Below the pieces are notes generated by a model. That model saw only the letters and a program-made list of their open reading frames with translations, was not told the DNA's origin and made no database searches. A DNA stretch of 64,000 nt from Trochalopteron elliotii (Eukaryota; Chordata; Aves; Passeriformes; Leiothrichidae). The stretch covers positions 1,255,391-1,319,390 of the forward strand of contig JANPWX010000097.1 in the NCBI GenBank assembly GCA_024734555.1, written 5' to 3'. Shown one piece after another: positions 28,961 through 42,154 of the stretch (its first letter is position 1; every line of letters starts with the position of its first letter). Position numbers and translations under genes: made by a program.

Positions 28961-31900
28961 CAGAGAACTACTTTGGTTTCAGTATAAGAATTCACAGGAA
29001 GAAAGAAAAAGAGAAAAAGTAGTTCTTGATATATGGTGAGGCTTAATCTTGAGAGATTAAAAAAAAAAAAAAAGGAAGTGATCTTTAGACTTTAAAGCAG
29101 TACTTTAATGTAAGAACCAGTGCCATGTTTCACCTCAGAGGTGATTGCACTTCAGTGACAGATGAATAGATGAATATGTCCCTCTCTACAGTATGCTGAA
29201 GGCATTCACATGCTTTCTGGATTAGAAGACAGGTTGTAAACAAAAGAGTTTATTATAATGGCATTCATCTGAAGAGAAAAAAAAAAAAAAGTATGTATTC
29301 AGTAGACCATAAGGAGTTTATCAGCATTACCAGCTTCTATTGCATTGTAAGCCTTGATACAAGAATGATTTGGGTGTCTTGCACTTCCACTATCCTTAGC
29401 CACTCAAAATCACATGAGTTCTAATTCACAGTCCTACAATAGACAACTCATGCCCTATTTACTGCTCAGAGTCCACGAAATTCATTGCTGGAGAAGTATC
29501 TGGTGATTCAGATTTTAAAAAGGAGATGATGAGGGATTCTAAAGACTTTGTTAAAACCTAATGAAAATGTTGTGTATTATTAAAACCTAGGGGAAAAAAA
29601 GTTTTAATATCGCCTCATTTAAAATTATGCTTAATAAAAATACAACCAAAGTTGTAAAATCTAATATCCAAAGTCAGCAAAAATATTTTATTTCTAAACT
29701 CTAAGTATATTTTTAGAACCCACTAAATTCAAAATCTGCTTAAGATCACATAAATTGCTGTGGTCAGGATGGCAAAACTTAATTCTATTTCATGGTTTTG
29801 CTGAGTGTTATGCTGTTTCACTACATAGAAAACCTGAACTTTGCTACTGGCCACTCTATTCTTAATTAAAACACAGTCTTCCTCTCTGAACACACTCAGA
29901 CTTCAGAAAAGATCAGCTTTGACATTAGCTCATTTCTAATTACAAGTCATACAGTCTTAATGGAATACAGCCAAGTGCAGGACCCCTCAGCTGTCTGTCA
30001 CGATACAATCACTCATCTAAAATTAACTTTGGGAATGGACTTATAATTAAAATACATAAAAAATATTAAGATACTTACATATGGAGATTAATTTTTTTAA
30101 TGTCCTCATTTTAAGGAAAGCATCAGCAAAGCAATTAGAGGCACCACCTGAAACCACATCTTTGAGTCATAAGGGATAATGTAGAAAAGAAAAAAATTTA
30201 GGAATATGATTGGGGGAAAACACATTTCAATCCACCTACCAGGGCCTTAGCTCAAGTTAAATTTTACCACTAAATTAAAACAATTCATAATAATGTAAGA
30301 CTCCCTAGTTTCTCCACATAGTCACTGTACTTGGGAAACACATTACAGTGGTACTTAGTATCTGGAATTATTTTGCTACCATATGCACTACATAAAAAGG
30401 ACTGAGTTTCATAACCTTATGGCAGTTAAGGAAAATGAAAACATCTGTATACGGATCTACTATTTTCCATTTTAAAACCATAGAAGTCCAGTATTTTAGC
30501 AGAGCTTTGAGTTACACAAGAAGACATCAAGCTTATCCCACATCCTAAAAACTACTGCTTCTATTGCAGAACATGATTAGATTACATACACTTCACAACA
30601 ACAGTACCAGCCTTTTCTCTTCCAGTATGCAAGAAGAAAGTCAAAATATGTCTTCAGTTCTCAGAGAAGGATGCCATATTGCACTATAGTACTGATACTG
30701 TCTCAGGACAGCATTTTGGGTCACACTCAACATCTGCAGAGTCTCACTATCTCCGTTTGGGCTGCTTGGCTTTTTCTATAACTTTATATTAAGAAATCCT
30801 CTTTAAAAAGCTCTTCCTCTGGAGTCTTTAGATGTGAGAGTGTTCGATTCCATGCAGCAACATAGCGCAAGACAGAGCCTGGGAAAACACTCCAGATCCT
30901 ATTACGCATAGATCTGCTCCAGGGGATTGGGAACTAGAACAATGTGGCTGTGCTTGATCATAGGTTTATGCAGTGATCAGGGTTGAAAGGTTGGGGAAGC
31001 CAACCAAGCACCCCCATAACCACTCCTTTTTCTTTTCAAGCATGTGTCCACCTTTCTACTTACAACCTGTTACACTGGAGGGATAGGATGAGCATCTACT
31101 CTGTTACTATCTGTACTGGCTTGTTCAAGGGCAACTCCAAAATCCTGTCCCAAGAGAGAGTGAAATCATTTCACTTGAAGTTGCCCACATCAGTGGAATT
31201 TGGAGACTTTCTACTGCAAATAATGTAAAATATCAAGAGTAGCACTTCATATTGCACCCAAGAGTCCCAGTGTGTTTCACATATTCAAGTTCTTGGCTTT
31301 ACATTTGTAACTGAGACAAAACAACACCCCACAAGCTGGAACATCAGTTGAGTACTGACACAGGAGAAGGTGTAATGACCAGCTAAAAATTAAACCACTG
31401 TAAAGTGCCAGAAAAAAATATATGCTGTTTGTATATAAACACAAGTGTGTAGGCACATTAATGGGTGTTCATGCATCTCTCAGACACACATACACATGTA
31501 ATTGAGACATCATTACTAAAATCACAAGGGGCATGAGTTAACTGAACTCCCACACACCTTTTGATATAGAAAGCCAGTGTTTTGGAGTAATTAGTGGCTA
31601 ATTTGTATTGACATGGGTGTGCTTGGAAAGTCACTGAGGGTCCCTGATGTGCTCTAACTCACTCTGTTTCAGTAAGGGTAAGGGCCACTGAGCCTGTGCT
31701 GTTGTTATTTCTGTAAGAAGAAAGACATTTCAAACAGCAAGTTAATCTCCAAGCCTAGCTTTTCATCTCAGTAGTGAACATTTTGTCTGACCTTTTTTAT
31801 TTCTAGGCTTTTCTAGGAAGCCCCAGCAGAAGAAGAGGTTACAATGCGATAAAAATACTACTGGTTTTGAGTAATTTAGGTCTAATTTCTGCAATTTAGA

Positions 31901-34270
31901 ACATCTCTCTCTGCTGTAGGTCCCACTTTCCCCTCCCCCATTCACAAAAGATATTTTATTACTCCACTCTGTTCTAAGGAAATTCTTTCAGCAGCCAGCT
32001 TCCAACAATGCTAAAGCCTCAGCAGAATGCTAAGGTATGCAACAGGGCAATCCCCTACATCTCGAGAAAGGAATACAAATGATGAATCTCTTTGTAACTA
32101 GACCAAACATTATCAGGAGTGCATTTACAGGAAAAGGTACAATCAACATTTTACTACCTTGATTACTGAGACCAAACAGATATAATTTTTCAATGTATTG
32201 GCTCAGGGCCAGAGGGCAGCCATACCACAATCCCTTGAGAACCCTCCAATGGGCCCCATGAAGGCAGTTAGAGCTCTTACACATCTCTCCCTCTATATAT
32301 ATACATATACTAAAATTTGACTTGTGATTGTTTCCCAAATTCATTCAGCTGTGTGTTGACCAAGCACACATAATGTGTGATTGCAAGATGGCCTTTCACT
32401 AGGATATCTGAACAGTACTGAAGCTTTCTTTCCTTGCCAAGTGTTTCTTCTGCTTCCATGCATTTTATCATCCAGCAGCATCCTCCACTTTTTAACATAG
32501 CACAAGTAATAAAATGAGCAATGTTCTTCAGGGCTGAAGGTTACAGGCTATCATTAATTAGCTTACAAGGCTTCCCACCCCAAGGGAAGGAGGAGGTAGA
32601 CCTGGGAGTTAGTGACTTGGAGATAAAATTCATATTACGCATGTGGATGTAATGTATTTAATATGCATTTCCCAATACATTCACAGGAAAGTACCAAAGA
32701 GATTCACACCACTGCTAATAATTACTTTATCTGGGCTAATACTCCAAAAGAAACAATAGCAGTATTTTAAATAGCAATCGCCCTCCTAGAAATTTGGATA
32801 ACCAACCACTGATACCAGTTCAAAAGATCAGTGTGCTTCTAAGTTCTGCAAAGCAGCTTTTTACTGATGATGGGCAGACAGAAAGAGGCAGGAAGGAGAA
32901 GAGATCAAAACCCAAAAGAGCATGGATCAAAGCAGCTACAACAAACATGCATCATGGGACAGGAGTGCTAAAAAGGCTTAGCTGGGGATTTCATTACTTG
33001 GGAAGATAAGCCAGTAAGTGACAGAGTAAGTATCAAACCTTTACTTTTGGTATCTAATTCCCACACAAAAGGACCTAAACATTGGGATATTCCTAAATGC
33101 TGAGATTGTTTCTGCATTCATCACTTGGCATTTCCAACATTCTTAGCTTCTCATTAAATGCCAAGGCCAAGGTTGTGACAGTCGGCAGATCTATACTAAC
33201 AAAGACCCTTTTAAAAGCAAGCTGCCTTAACAAAAATCTAGCCATTGGAAGCACCCTCCATCATTCACACCATGCACATATGAACTGCTTATTCCCCACG
33301 AGAAAGATTTTTGTGTATATTTCAACAGGAATCTCATTTAATATTACTTGATAGCCATCCATTTAGATTGCTTTATTCCTAACACCAAAAGCCAAGAACA
33401 CCTTAGGAAAATTCTTTGTCATAACTTTTGGTACAGAAGTATCTCTGCCAGGATACCAAAAATTATCTTCCTCCTGGTCCTGCCTGTTCTGTTGTTAACA
33501 AGAGAATCAGAGCTCTTGTTACAGGCAGGTCCCATACTTCATCAGAGTAAACTCTAACTTGTCAACACTGTTCTTCCTCCAGTGCTAATTAATAGAAATT
33601 TAAATCATCCAAGAAACACAATTATTAAATTACTTGTTTTGTCTAATAGCAAAACTACCAAAAGCCAACCTTTCCAAAGCACTGAATCTCTGTTGAATAC
33701 AAAGCCATGTGAAAAGATACTACTGCATTATTTTTTTGTTATATTTCTGGAACTTTCTCCCTTCTTATGGTAATATGCTATGAATAAAACACAATTGCCA
33801 AACTTAGAACAGTTAAAAAGCACAATTTACTGCAAACACGCACTATTATTTTTTTTTGTTGTGTTGGTTTTGATTAAATGATGCCCAAGGTTAAAAAAAC
33901 ATGGAGGATAAATAGGGAGAATTGGTGAGCAGACTCTGTTGACCCAAAAGAATACTGCAGAGAGTATGAGAATGCCAACAAAACTCCATAGCACCACTGG
34001 CAGAGTCAAATGTTGCCCTGTAAGAATAAGGATACAACAGGCTAAGCGTAGCTGAAATAATCCATACAGTGTTTAAGCAGCCTGGGTTGGTGGGTACTCC
34101 TGCTCATAAGCTGTCAAGCTGGAAGATGCCAGAAAAGAGTGAACCAGTATGGAAGCAACTGCATTACACAGGAAATGGATTGCAATTTTTTTTGGCTGAA
34201 ATTTCTCTCTTTGAAATTTCTCACCATGAAATAGAAGTAAACAAGTCCAGAATGCTCCTGACTCTGGTAT
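28961..34270. other. unique AT-rich sequence, no gene seen
   Basis: A-runs lie at about 29058-29073 and 29277-29290. The segment near 29975-30060 is complex and free of simple repeats. The rest has no recognisable repeat, RNA gene or exon. Short frames (81-104 codons) at 30983-31228 and 32030-32344 lack domains. Confidence 0.5.
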
Positions 34271-34274
34271 ATCA

Positions 34275-34311
34275 TGTTTTTTTGGTTTGGGTTTTTTTTT
34301 TCCAAAAAAAT
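34275..34311. repeat. T/G-rich low-complexity tract
   Basis: A run of Ts interrupted by GG and GGG is followed by CC and an A run, giving a small self-complementary stretch (TTTTTTTT with AAAAAAA). It resembles on a small scale the T/G tract at 44731-44885. Confidence 0.8.
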
Positions 34312-37170
34312 TGTAGGATGCTCAGACATATTAAAAACCATTCAGAGAAGTACTTGTGTGAGTAGGTCATAGGAGGTCTTTAACCCTGCTACACATACAG
34401 CTCCAGAAGTTCTTCTTATCACATAATTTTAGTGGTGGATTTTAGTTATGCATATGAGAAAAAAAAGTGAAAAAATAATCTTAAATTTTCTTCCACTGTT
34501 AGCAATAAACCTGAAAAAACATCTCTCAGTACCAAAATGAACTTTCCCAAGAAAAGATTTTCTAGCTTTAGGTGAAATAACACAGAAGGCCTTCAATGAT
34601 TCCTATGGAATACCCAGGGCTAGGCTCCACTAATCCATAATGTTTCATTTTTCTAACTCTGTCACTGGATCCAATTTGAATGTCTAGAAATTGAAAACTT
34701 TGAGTTATCCCAGTCTCAATTACAACTTACAAGAAGCCCTGGGGAAGTCAAGTCTTTAGAAGAAGTCCTGCTGCATTGCCTATAACCAGCAAAAAATTGT
34801 AAGGAAAAAGGTTGCAGGGAAAACCATGAAAATGGCACAAAATATAGTTATATGGCAGAAATACGATTATATGTGACTTCATTCAGCTTCCTGTTCCTTA
34901 GCTTTTCTGCTACATTTCTCAGTGCCAGTGGCTTTAATATTTCTGCAGGATCCATGTTTTGGTCAATGTGGGGACAGTTTGAACAATCATTCATTCATTA
35001 CTGTGGTATTCACAGTACTGTCTATTCACCGCATGTGGTCTGTCTCTTTGCTCCTAAAACACAGTGATTAATTTTTCCTTGCCTTTTCTATGGAACTGCC
35101 CATGGCAGGGCCTGAAAAGGACTTAGCATTCACAAGTGCTGCAAGTGGGACAGTGAAGCAGAAGCATTCCCTACATTCTGAAGATGGGCAACAGCGGCAC
35201 AAATTTGTTAAGAACAAAAGTTACCTGACTTTAGACTCCACAGTTGAGTTTAGACTCCACTTTTTTCTAGTGTGCCCAATACTGCACAACATTATTTATG
35301 TTTATAGAACAACTCCAAGTAATTCAGTTGAAGATGCTTCCGTCTTAGACTGTTAATGGCATGCAAGAAAAAATGGCGGAAAATTCCCTGCTAGATGTGA
35401 CAAGAATGACCTGAAATCCTCTCACCTAACATCATACAGGATTTCCGTGGCAAAAGGAGGAAGAAAGTGCATTTCCACAGCCTGATACTCAAGGATAGAA
35501 CCCAAGAAAATATAATTTCTCTCCTTGCAACTGCCTATCTGATTCACTAAGCACACCTGAAAGAATATAAACAACAAGAAAAGCACATCTGGGGAATAAT
35601 GTCCTTTGTTACATTTTCCTCACTTCTCTTTTAGATAGACCCATTCTAAATACAAGTCAGATATCCTAAGAAAAGGGCAGTATTTGAACACACAAGTAGG
35701 CCGCTATATTAAGTGTGTGTGCACTGTAGCACACGAAAACGATTAATTCTGACATTTTTTTAGTTTTCGCATACCTCAAGGTTTTTTTGCAGCTTCACTG
35801 TCTTTTCACATGGATATGTTTGTTTATTTGCTTGGAGTTGTGCATGTGTGAGGTTGCCATGGTTTTTAAAAGGGCGAAGTACGAAAGAGAATTTATCCCA
35901 AGGCATCAGACTGTTCGTCAGTAGGGTTGTAACCTCCATATCAGTCACAAAAACCTCTGCTGTTTCAGATGAAAGAGTGATAGCAGGAATAACCTTTCGT
36001 TGTTCACACAGATCAGGCTTAGAGGTCAACAAGATTAGCAATATTTTAGTGACTGTTATGAATACTGTAGAGGAAAGTCTACATATTTCATGAAAAAATG
36101 GTCTTCATCAATATGTTTTTCCCCAAATCTAGGCAGGGTTCAATTTGGGGTAATTTTATACTTTATTTTTGTAGGCATTCTCTTACTAGAAGACACCTTC
36201 AGGTGTTCTCAAGGAGACATGGCCCTTCCCACAAGGGCAGATGCACTTGTCTTCATAATCCTCTGTTTTCCCACATAATTAGATGTGTTACTTGCTCCAC
36301 CATGTCTCCCCTTCATGTCTATCTCCTTCTCTGATAACAGAAAAATGGAGATACATAGATTAGGTAGAGAGATAGATGACCTTGGTGTTACCACAAGACC
36401 TACAGGGAACCAAGCTACCTTTTTTCTGACAAAATATTTTAGAATGTAGTAGTTTACACTCCACTATTTGCAGACTTTCATCTTCACCACATAGAACTTA
36501 TTTTTGTTAAACTGGTTTTTAGTAGATTTTCTGCAGCATAACCCAAACTAGAACAGTCTTTTCCAAAAGAAAGCAAGAAAAAGTATTTTGGAGCATAGTT
36601 GAAGTGGGGATTGAAATTCAGACAATATTAACCAACCCACGCTCATTGTTGGACTGGAAGTCTTGCTTATCCCTGTGTTCAGGTCCTCTTTGCTAAAGGA
36701 GCATTTTCTTTTAAAAAATAAAAGGCAAACAGAGAAAGGTGAAACTTAACAAAAATTATACAAAAACAACAAAAAAAAAAACCTATCCAAAATCCCCAAC
36801 AGCTATGTTATCATTGGTTATTGACCAAAGCCTGTCTCAACTCTGCCTGTGTTACCAGTACAGATTAATGATTTGATACATTACTGTTTTACCAATTTCA
36901 AAATTATAATCCAAACCACATCAGAATTTCAAAATCACAGCACAAAGTTATGTAGGTGTCCTAATTTTGTTTCTCAGAGAAGATAGAGGTCAAGTCAATA
37001 AAAGGTCAAGCTGACTAGTATGTATTGAGATAATATTCTTCTTAACCTGTCACAAGATCAGTAATTGGTGTCATTATTAATTTTCTAGAACTAAGGAAGC
37101 TAACACCATTATTCTAACAAGAGAGTAGAAAGTATATCAACTTCCTGACATTCCTATTTTATTAGAATTG
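34312..37170. other. unique sequence, no gene demonstrated
   Basis: A 12-base direct repeat TTTAGACTCCAC occurs at 35230-35241 and 35249-35260. A CpG-retaining block at 35700-36045 has frames open on both strands (listed separately). No repeat family or exon can be named. Confidence 0.5.
35700..36045. other. CpG-retaining block open on both strands
   Basis: Around eight CpGs lie in about 345 bases. A minus-strand frame stays open for 93 codons (35760-36041) and an overlapping plus-strand frame for 81 codons (35848-36093). Neither begins with a strong ATG context and neither resembles a family I know. It may be a decayed mobile-element coding piece, a conserved element or chance. I do not call a gene. 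Confidence 0.25.
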
Positions 37171-37173
37171 AAA

Positions 37174-37241
37174 GTTTTGAATTCAAATCACTAAATGAAA
37201 ATAACCTGTTTTGAATTCAAATCAGTAAAAGAAAATAGCCT
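37174..37241. repeat. 34-bp tandem duplication
   Basis: Two adjoining 34-base units (37174-37207 and 37208-37241) share 31 of 34 positions. Each contains the palindromic TTTGAATTCAAA core. The three substitutions show the duplication is not brand new. Confidence 0.95.
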
Positions 37242-39185
37242 AATGAAATCAAACCCTAGATATTCTGTTCCTATACAAAAAGGAAATGACCAATTGAGTA
37301 ATCATATTTTGGAAAGATATAGTACTCTATTCAGAGTTTAGAATATAACATTGAAATAAACTGGGCTTTGCAAGAAGTTCATCTTAATGTTTTTTAAAGT
37401 TATAAATGTGTGAGATCCTTTTTATTCCCTTAATTCCTGAATACTTCATCTCTGTTGGCATTTTTAAAATCATTACTATGGACCCGATTCTCCAGTATTA
37501 CACGTTTGCAGAGGTATAAAATGATAATAGGAAAAAAGTGGATATTAAGTAGTAGAGCATCAGTCTTAGGAGATGTTATTCCTTTCCTGTTTGCTTTGCT
37601 TATTGTTTAAAAGACAAAAAAATAAAATTCCTTATTTCCCAAGTCTGATTGATCCAGCTTGGTCCAAGCCCAGCGTGCAGCCCCTTTAAGTGCTCATTGT
37701 CTCATAGAAGATTCTGAGTTTTGTTTTCTGTATTGTTCACTGTGCTTCAGCTAAAGGTCACACAAAGTGGCTTGCCTACACTTAAAAAGATTTCTCAGGA
37801 GAACTATATGGGCAACACTGCCAAGGAAGACCAAGTTTTACACAGTCAAAAGCTTTCTTTTGATAATGTAACCTAAAATAGTCCCTCATGTGGCACCCTT
37901 TGCAAAGAAAGAGGCAGAGTACCAGTGTCTCTGGTAGGGCACATATATACATAGTTGCATCACACAGGCACATAACTCTTTGGGTAGTAGTTAAAACAAC
38001 AGAAAAATTCATGTAATGAATTCAGGTGAATTCATGTGATGCCAGAAAATAAAAAAACTAACAACAAGCCAGGTTGGCAAGACTGAAACTGAAATTCTAT
38101 ACCTCTGGAAGGCAATTGTGTATAAGACTCAAAAGAATGCACAGCAGTTCTGTAGAAGATTGAAAGGGGTCTTCAGAAAAATACTTTTGCTGTAGATGAC
38201 GATCTGTATTATGAGATTCAGAATAAGCAAATGTGAAATAGTGGGATAGGAAATATGATAAATGTATTGTATTGAATACTAAAAAGAGAAATGCTCTCCC
38301 TGCAATAAAACAAGGTCATCCAGAAAAATAACATAGATGAGCTAAGTTAGCCTTAGGAAAGCCATTCAAATTTGGTGCTACTACCATGTAATATTTTGAA
38401 GTCTTGTTGTTTTTTTACAGACTTGACAAGCATCAAGCCCTTTCAGGCAAAAAATCCAAATCCACCACCCAAACACTGTCAGAAAAACAAGCAAAGGAGA
38501 GACAGTTCAGTCTGGTAGGCTTGTGGGTGATATACAGGCTTTGACGTAGCATCACTCTACACCAGGACTATGGCATCTAAAATAGCAGTATCAAGTGCCA
38601 AGATTTGATTTCACGTTTGCCAGACACAAAATGGAAGTAGAGCTGTGTAAAAGATATTTACTCACACAAAACTTTGATGTTGCCAAGAAATCGCTCTAAA
38701 GTTCATTCAAATATGGTTATTAGTTTTATCCACTCAAAAACAAAGTTGCTTTTACACACTTACCTAGTACTCAATTTTAATTTCAAAATATTTGCTTTAA
38801 CTATTTCCTTAATTTAGATAAAAAGGACTAAAAGAGCAAAACCTAAAAATATTTCATGTTAAGCCCACAAAAATGCAGTCGTTACCACTAATGTGGTAGT
38901 CTGCTGATCTGTCCAGCTCTGACTGTTTCCAGACCTACACCTGTGTGTCTAAATTCTTTTGCGAGGGCAGAAATTGATCCTTTAACAAAATTTCAGTCTA
39001 TCCTGAGCTCAAACATGGGATGGCTATTTCCATTTCTAACTAGAATGAGAGAGTATTTCCAGTTGTGGGAGCCCAGAAACCATCACCACCAGTAATAATT
39101 CATACTGCACAAGACAAAAATGGAAGATTCAAACAAAAAATTCATACCTGAGGGACCTAAGAGACCACTGAGAACAATGACATAT
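37242..39185. other. unique sequence with one ancient repeat scrap, no gene seen
   Basis: The piece at 37482-37530 (starting CCCGATTCTCCAGTATTACA) resembles the old palindromic repeat family common in turtle, crocodile and bird genomes. It has the 'gattctccactnccttacacc...gtaaa' pattern. The remainder holds no recognisable feature. Confidence 0.4.
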
Positions 39186-39189
39186 GCCC

Positions 39190-39420
39190 TGCACTAGATT
39201 TACTGTAGCTGGATTTTAGTAAAGCATTTGATATAGGGATTCTGCCTTACAATTTTAATTCAAATTGGCTTGGATGTGAGCAGAGTTACATGGACAATAA
39301 ATTGTTTGAAAAAATCTGTAAACAAAGAGTAGTGATTAATGTCACCATATAAAGCTGGAAAACTATATAGTGTAGTGATATTGAGATTAATGTTCAGCAG
39401 AACCTCTTAATTTTCATCTA
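39190..39420 (+). mobile_element. old CR1-type LINE, reverse-transcriptase remnant
   Basis: The segment starting at 39209 translates on the plus strand as LDFSKAFDI. This matches the conserved LDFSKAFD(T/K) stretch in the reverse transcriptase of CR1/L3-clade LINEs, which includes the catalytic-domain aspartate preceding the palm. Downstream sequence is decayed, with stops and shifts. The element is inactive. Its 3' part appears to continue at 39865-40262 after an interruption. Confidence 0.7.
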
Positions 39421-39594
39421 CATTCAGACGATGGGGAGTAAGTACCATTTTTTGTATGTATGTGTGCATCTATAATAAGTATATGTACTCTCAGACACAG
39501 AATAGCAAATTCACTAGTAAGAAATCTGTAATATAGAGGTCCAGAAGGCAAGTAAGGGCCATACTGAAGACTACCATAGATACAAATCTCCAAT

Positions 39595-39700
39595 TCTGTG
39601 TGAGAGAAAGAGGCACAACACACCCTGGGGGACGTGCATGCTGGAGTGATGCACGACCCAGCCAACCACGGAAGACTGGCCACGATGCTCCCGGAATATC
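39595..39700. other. CpG-dense unidentified insert within the old CR1
   Basis: Five CpGs fall within about 75 bases (39631-39704), between two halves of a decayed CR1. Its base composition differs from both sides, suggesting either a later insertion or a surviving GC-rich piece of another element. No family is assigned. Confidence 0.3.
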
Positions 39701-39797
39701 ATACTCAGTTCTGTACTCCTTAGGATCTAATGCTGACAAATTAGTAGTAAATCAGAGAGGAGGAAAAATCCTGCTGCCTAATGGTACTAATATCTAG

Positions 39798-39860
39798 GCC
39801 ACAACTCTGCTCAAGTCAATGACAGGCACCTACATACCTTTGAGGATCAGGCCCTCAATC
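39798..39860. repeat. ancient reptile/bird interspersed repeat fragment
   Basis: The pattern 'agtcaatgacaggcacct' followed by 'acctttgaggatcaggccc' matches a motif set found in an old non-autonomous repeat common in turtles and birds. That set includes phrases such as 'caatgggaggcacctaaatacctttgaggatc'. The assignment is from memory. It sits directly upstream of the CR1 3' part. Confidence 0.45.
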
Positions 39861-39864
39861 TCAG

Positions 39865-40262
39865 GTAGAGGGATTTTCTTATGAAGAAAGATTAAAAGGT
39901 CTAAATATGAACAACTCAGCTAAGCTCTGACTAAAGGGAGATGTGATAACTGCCTATAAATATTTGAAGGGTATAAACATTAAGAAGGGTGATGAATTAT
40001 TTAGATTGGTACAAGGGATATAACGAGGAGTAATGGGATGAAATTAAGAAAGTGAAAATTTAGGCTGCTCCCTGACAGCGAGGTATATTTCATCTGTGAA
40101 ATAATTTACACTGAACATCATGAAAAACTTCTTTCGTGCTAGATGTATTAACCTGTTATAGTCTTCCAGCAGTAATGGCAGAAATCCCATTTTTTGGGGG
40201 TGGCTAAATTTAGATGAAAAAAAGTATAAGAAAATGAATAGAGGATTACCTTGCATTGGCCA
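39865..40262 (+). mobile_element. old CR1-type LINE, 3' portion
   Basis: On the plus strand the order 'gaagaaagattaaaaggtct', 'gatgtgataactgcctataaa', 'aagggtataaacattaagaa', 'ggtacaagggatataac', 'aatttaggctg' follows the well-known end of the CR1 second open frame and its 3' region. It is heavily diverged, consistent with a copy that predates the bird radiation. It is probably one element with the remnant at 39190-39420. Confidence 0.8.
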
Positions 40263-41071
40263 AGAGGCTCGCTAGATAACTAATAAATCTTTTTCCCTAC
40301 TTCACCCTCTCAGGCTCCTGTTCACTTTTCTGTGCGAGGACACACATCATTTCCAGCATCATCTCTGTAACCCAGTAAGAGAGATTGTACAGTCTTGGGA
40401 AGTGGATGCAATTTGCTTAAGAAAAAAGGAATAGTACACCTTTAATTATGAGTGTACAGCAAGTGCAAGGTAGAACAACAGGTGTCCTGAGGGAAGCACT
40501 ACAGCATTTGCAAGTAACATTAGGACAGACTAACAATGAAGACACGGGGCTTGGGGTGGTAAAAGATCTAGCTAGAAAATGAACTTGTGCATCTCAGAAA
40601 TACCACTGAAGAGGGAATCTCATGCCTCTTCAGGTCATCACACAGAATTTTGCACTTTCACCAGTTGTTTGGTATCTGTTCAAGCCTAAGTAGAATCTAT
40701 CTAGTTAGAGCACAGTCTTGTCCAGTCACAAAATAGTGCAGAGTTGTGGAAAAGAGGGACTGCACTACCCAAGGAATTTCATTTGAACTGCAGAAAAAGA
40801 GCTTCAAAGTCTAAATAGGGCATTCTTTCACCTCTGCTAGCAGTGCTCAGCTAGTGCTGCAGTTTACAAAGTTTTTATTTTCACTCTCTTCACAATGGAT
40901 TCGCCATCATTATATGTTAAATCAAACTTTGGAAAGAATTCAGCAAATAGGATCTCAGACAGACAGTAATTTATCATTAAGCTGTTTTAAAAAGCACACA
41001 CAAGAAGGCTGGTATCTTAGGAACACATGGAGGGGAAGATATAAAATGATCTGGGGTGAAGAATCACAGCC
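40263..41071. other. unique sequence, no gene seen
   Basis: No repeat family, RNA gene or exon could be recognised between the old CR1 and the LTR. Confidence 0.5.
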
Positions 41072-41540
41072 TGTGTTGGATTGGTGAGGCAAAGTTTTAG
41101 TAGTGGCATGAGGCTACAGGGTTGGCTTCTAGAAGTAACTTTAAGAACTTCCCCCACATCCAACAGAACCAATGCAAGCTGGCTCCAAGATGGACCAGCT
41201 GTTGGTCAAGGCCATCAGTGGGATGTAGCGCCTTTGGGATTACATAGTTTAGAAGGGGGAAAAATCCCTGCTGTACAACAGCAGCTGCAGCCAAAGAAAA
41301 GAGAGTTAAGAGTATGTGAGAGAAGCAGCTCTGCAGACATGAAGGTCAGTGAAGGAGGAGGAGAAGGTGCTCCAGGTGCTTGAGCAGAGGTTTCCCTGCA
41401 GCCTGTAGTACAGACCACGGTTGAGAGGGCTGTGCCCCTGCAGCCCATGAAGGTTTGTGGTGGAGCAGAAATCCACCTGCAAGCCATGAAGGAACTCATA
41501 CCAGAGCAGGTGGATGCCCAGAGGAGGCTGTGAGAAGCCC

Positions 41541-41745
41541 ACACTGGAGCAGAATACTGGCAGGAGATGTGGATCTGTGGAGGCAGGAGCCTACACTGCA
41601 TTGGTTTTGCTGGCAGAACCCATGACCTCCTGGGAGTCCCATGCTGGAGTAGGCTGTGCCTCTAGGACTGCACCCTGTGGAAAGGCCCCACACTGGAGCA
41701 GCTTCTGAAGAACTGCAGCCAATGGAAGGACTCACGCTGGAGAAG
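41541..41745 (+). repeat. degenerate ~50-bp tandem array inside the LTR
   Basis: Copies related to ACACTGGAGCAG begin at 41541, 41592 (degenerate), 41641, 41690 and 41734, spaced 51, 49, 49 and 44 bases. The array lies upstream of the polyadenylation signal. Such internal repeats are typical of this bird LTR type. Confidence 0.8.
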
Positions 41746-41989
41746 TTCATAGAGAACTGTCTCCTATGGGAGGGACATGGCACTGGATTAGGGGAAGAGT
41801 GTGAAGAATTCTCCCCCTGAAGAAGAAGGAGTTGCAGCAATATGCGATGACTTGCCACAATGCCCATTCCCCCTGTGCCAGCACTGATGGGGAGGAGATA
41901 GTTAAGCCCAGGAAGAAGGGAAGGGTGAGGGAAATAGTGGTTTTAAGTTTTGATTTTATTTCTCATTGTCTTACTCTGATTTGATTGGT

Positions 41990-41995
41990 AATAAA
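41990..41995 (+). terminator. LTR polyadenylation signal AATAAA
   Basis: A canonical AATAAA lies in the 3' third of the LTR, where the R region would end. It is followed by a T-rich segment (AAGTTTTGTTTTCCC) that could act as the downstream element. Confidence 0.7.
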
Positions 41996-42154
41996 TTAAA
42001 CTAATTTCCCCAAGTCAAGTTTTGTTTTCCCTGGCCCATAATGTGTGAGAGATCTGTCCCTATCTTGACCCATGAACCTTCTCTCCTCTATCCAGCTAAG
42101 TGGTAGAGCAACTTTGGTGGACATCTGTTGCCTTCTCAGGGTCAGTCTGCCACA

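Larger units (their letters stand above)
41072..42154 (+). mobile_element. solo LTR of an avian endogenous retrovirus
   Basis: The element is about 1.08 kb, begins TGTGTTGG and ends CCACA, giving the TG...CA termini of an LTR. Its order of blocks follows a common long bird LTR family that I recognise but cannot name to subfamily. There is a GGCTACAGGGTTGGCTTCT block near the start and then CCAACAGAACCAATGC. An array of 'cacactggagcag' units at 41541-41745 follows, and then a 'tttattTCTCATTGTCTTACTCTGATTTGATT' block. The polyadenylation signal AATAAA is at 41990-41995. No gag, pol or env sequence adjoins either end, so it is a solo LTR. Flanks (ACAGCC before, GAGAGA after) show no target-site duplication, so mutation or rearrangement is likely, or the boundary is off by a few bases. 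Frames of 123 and 128 codons on its minus strand are fortuitous. Confidence 0.85.
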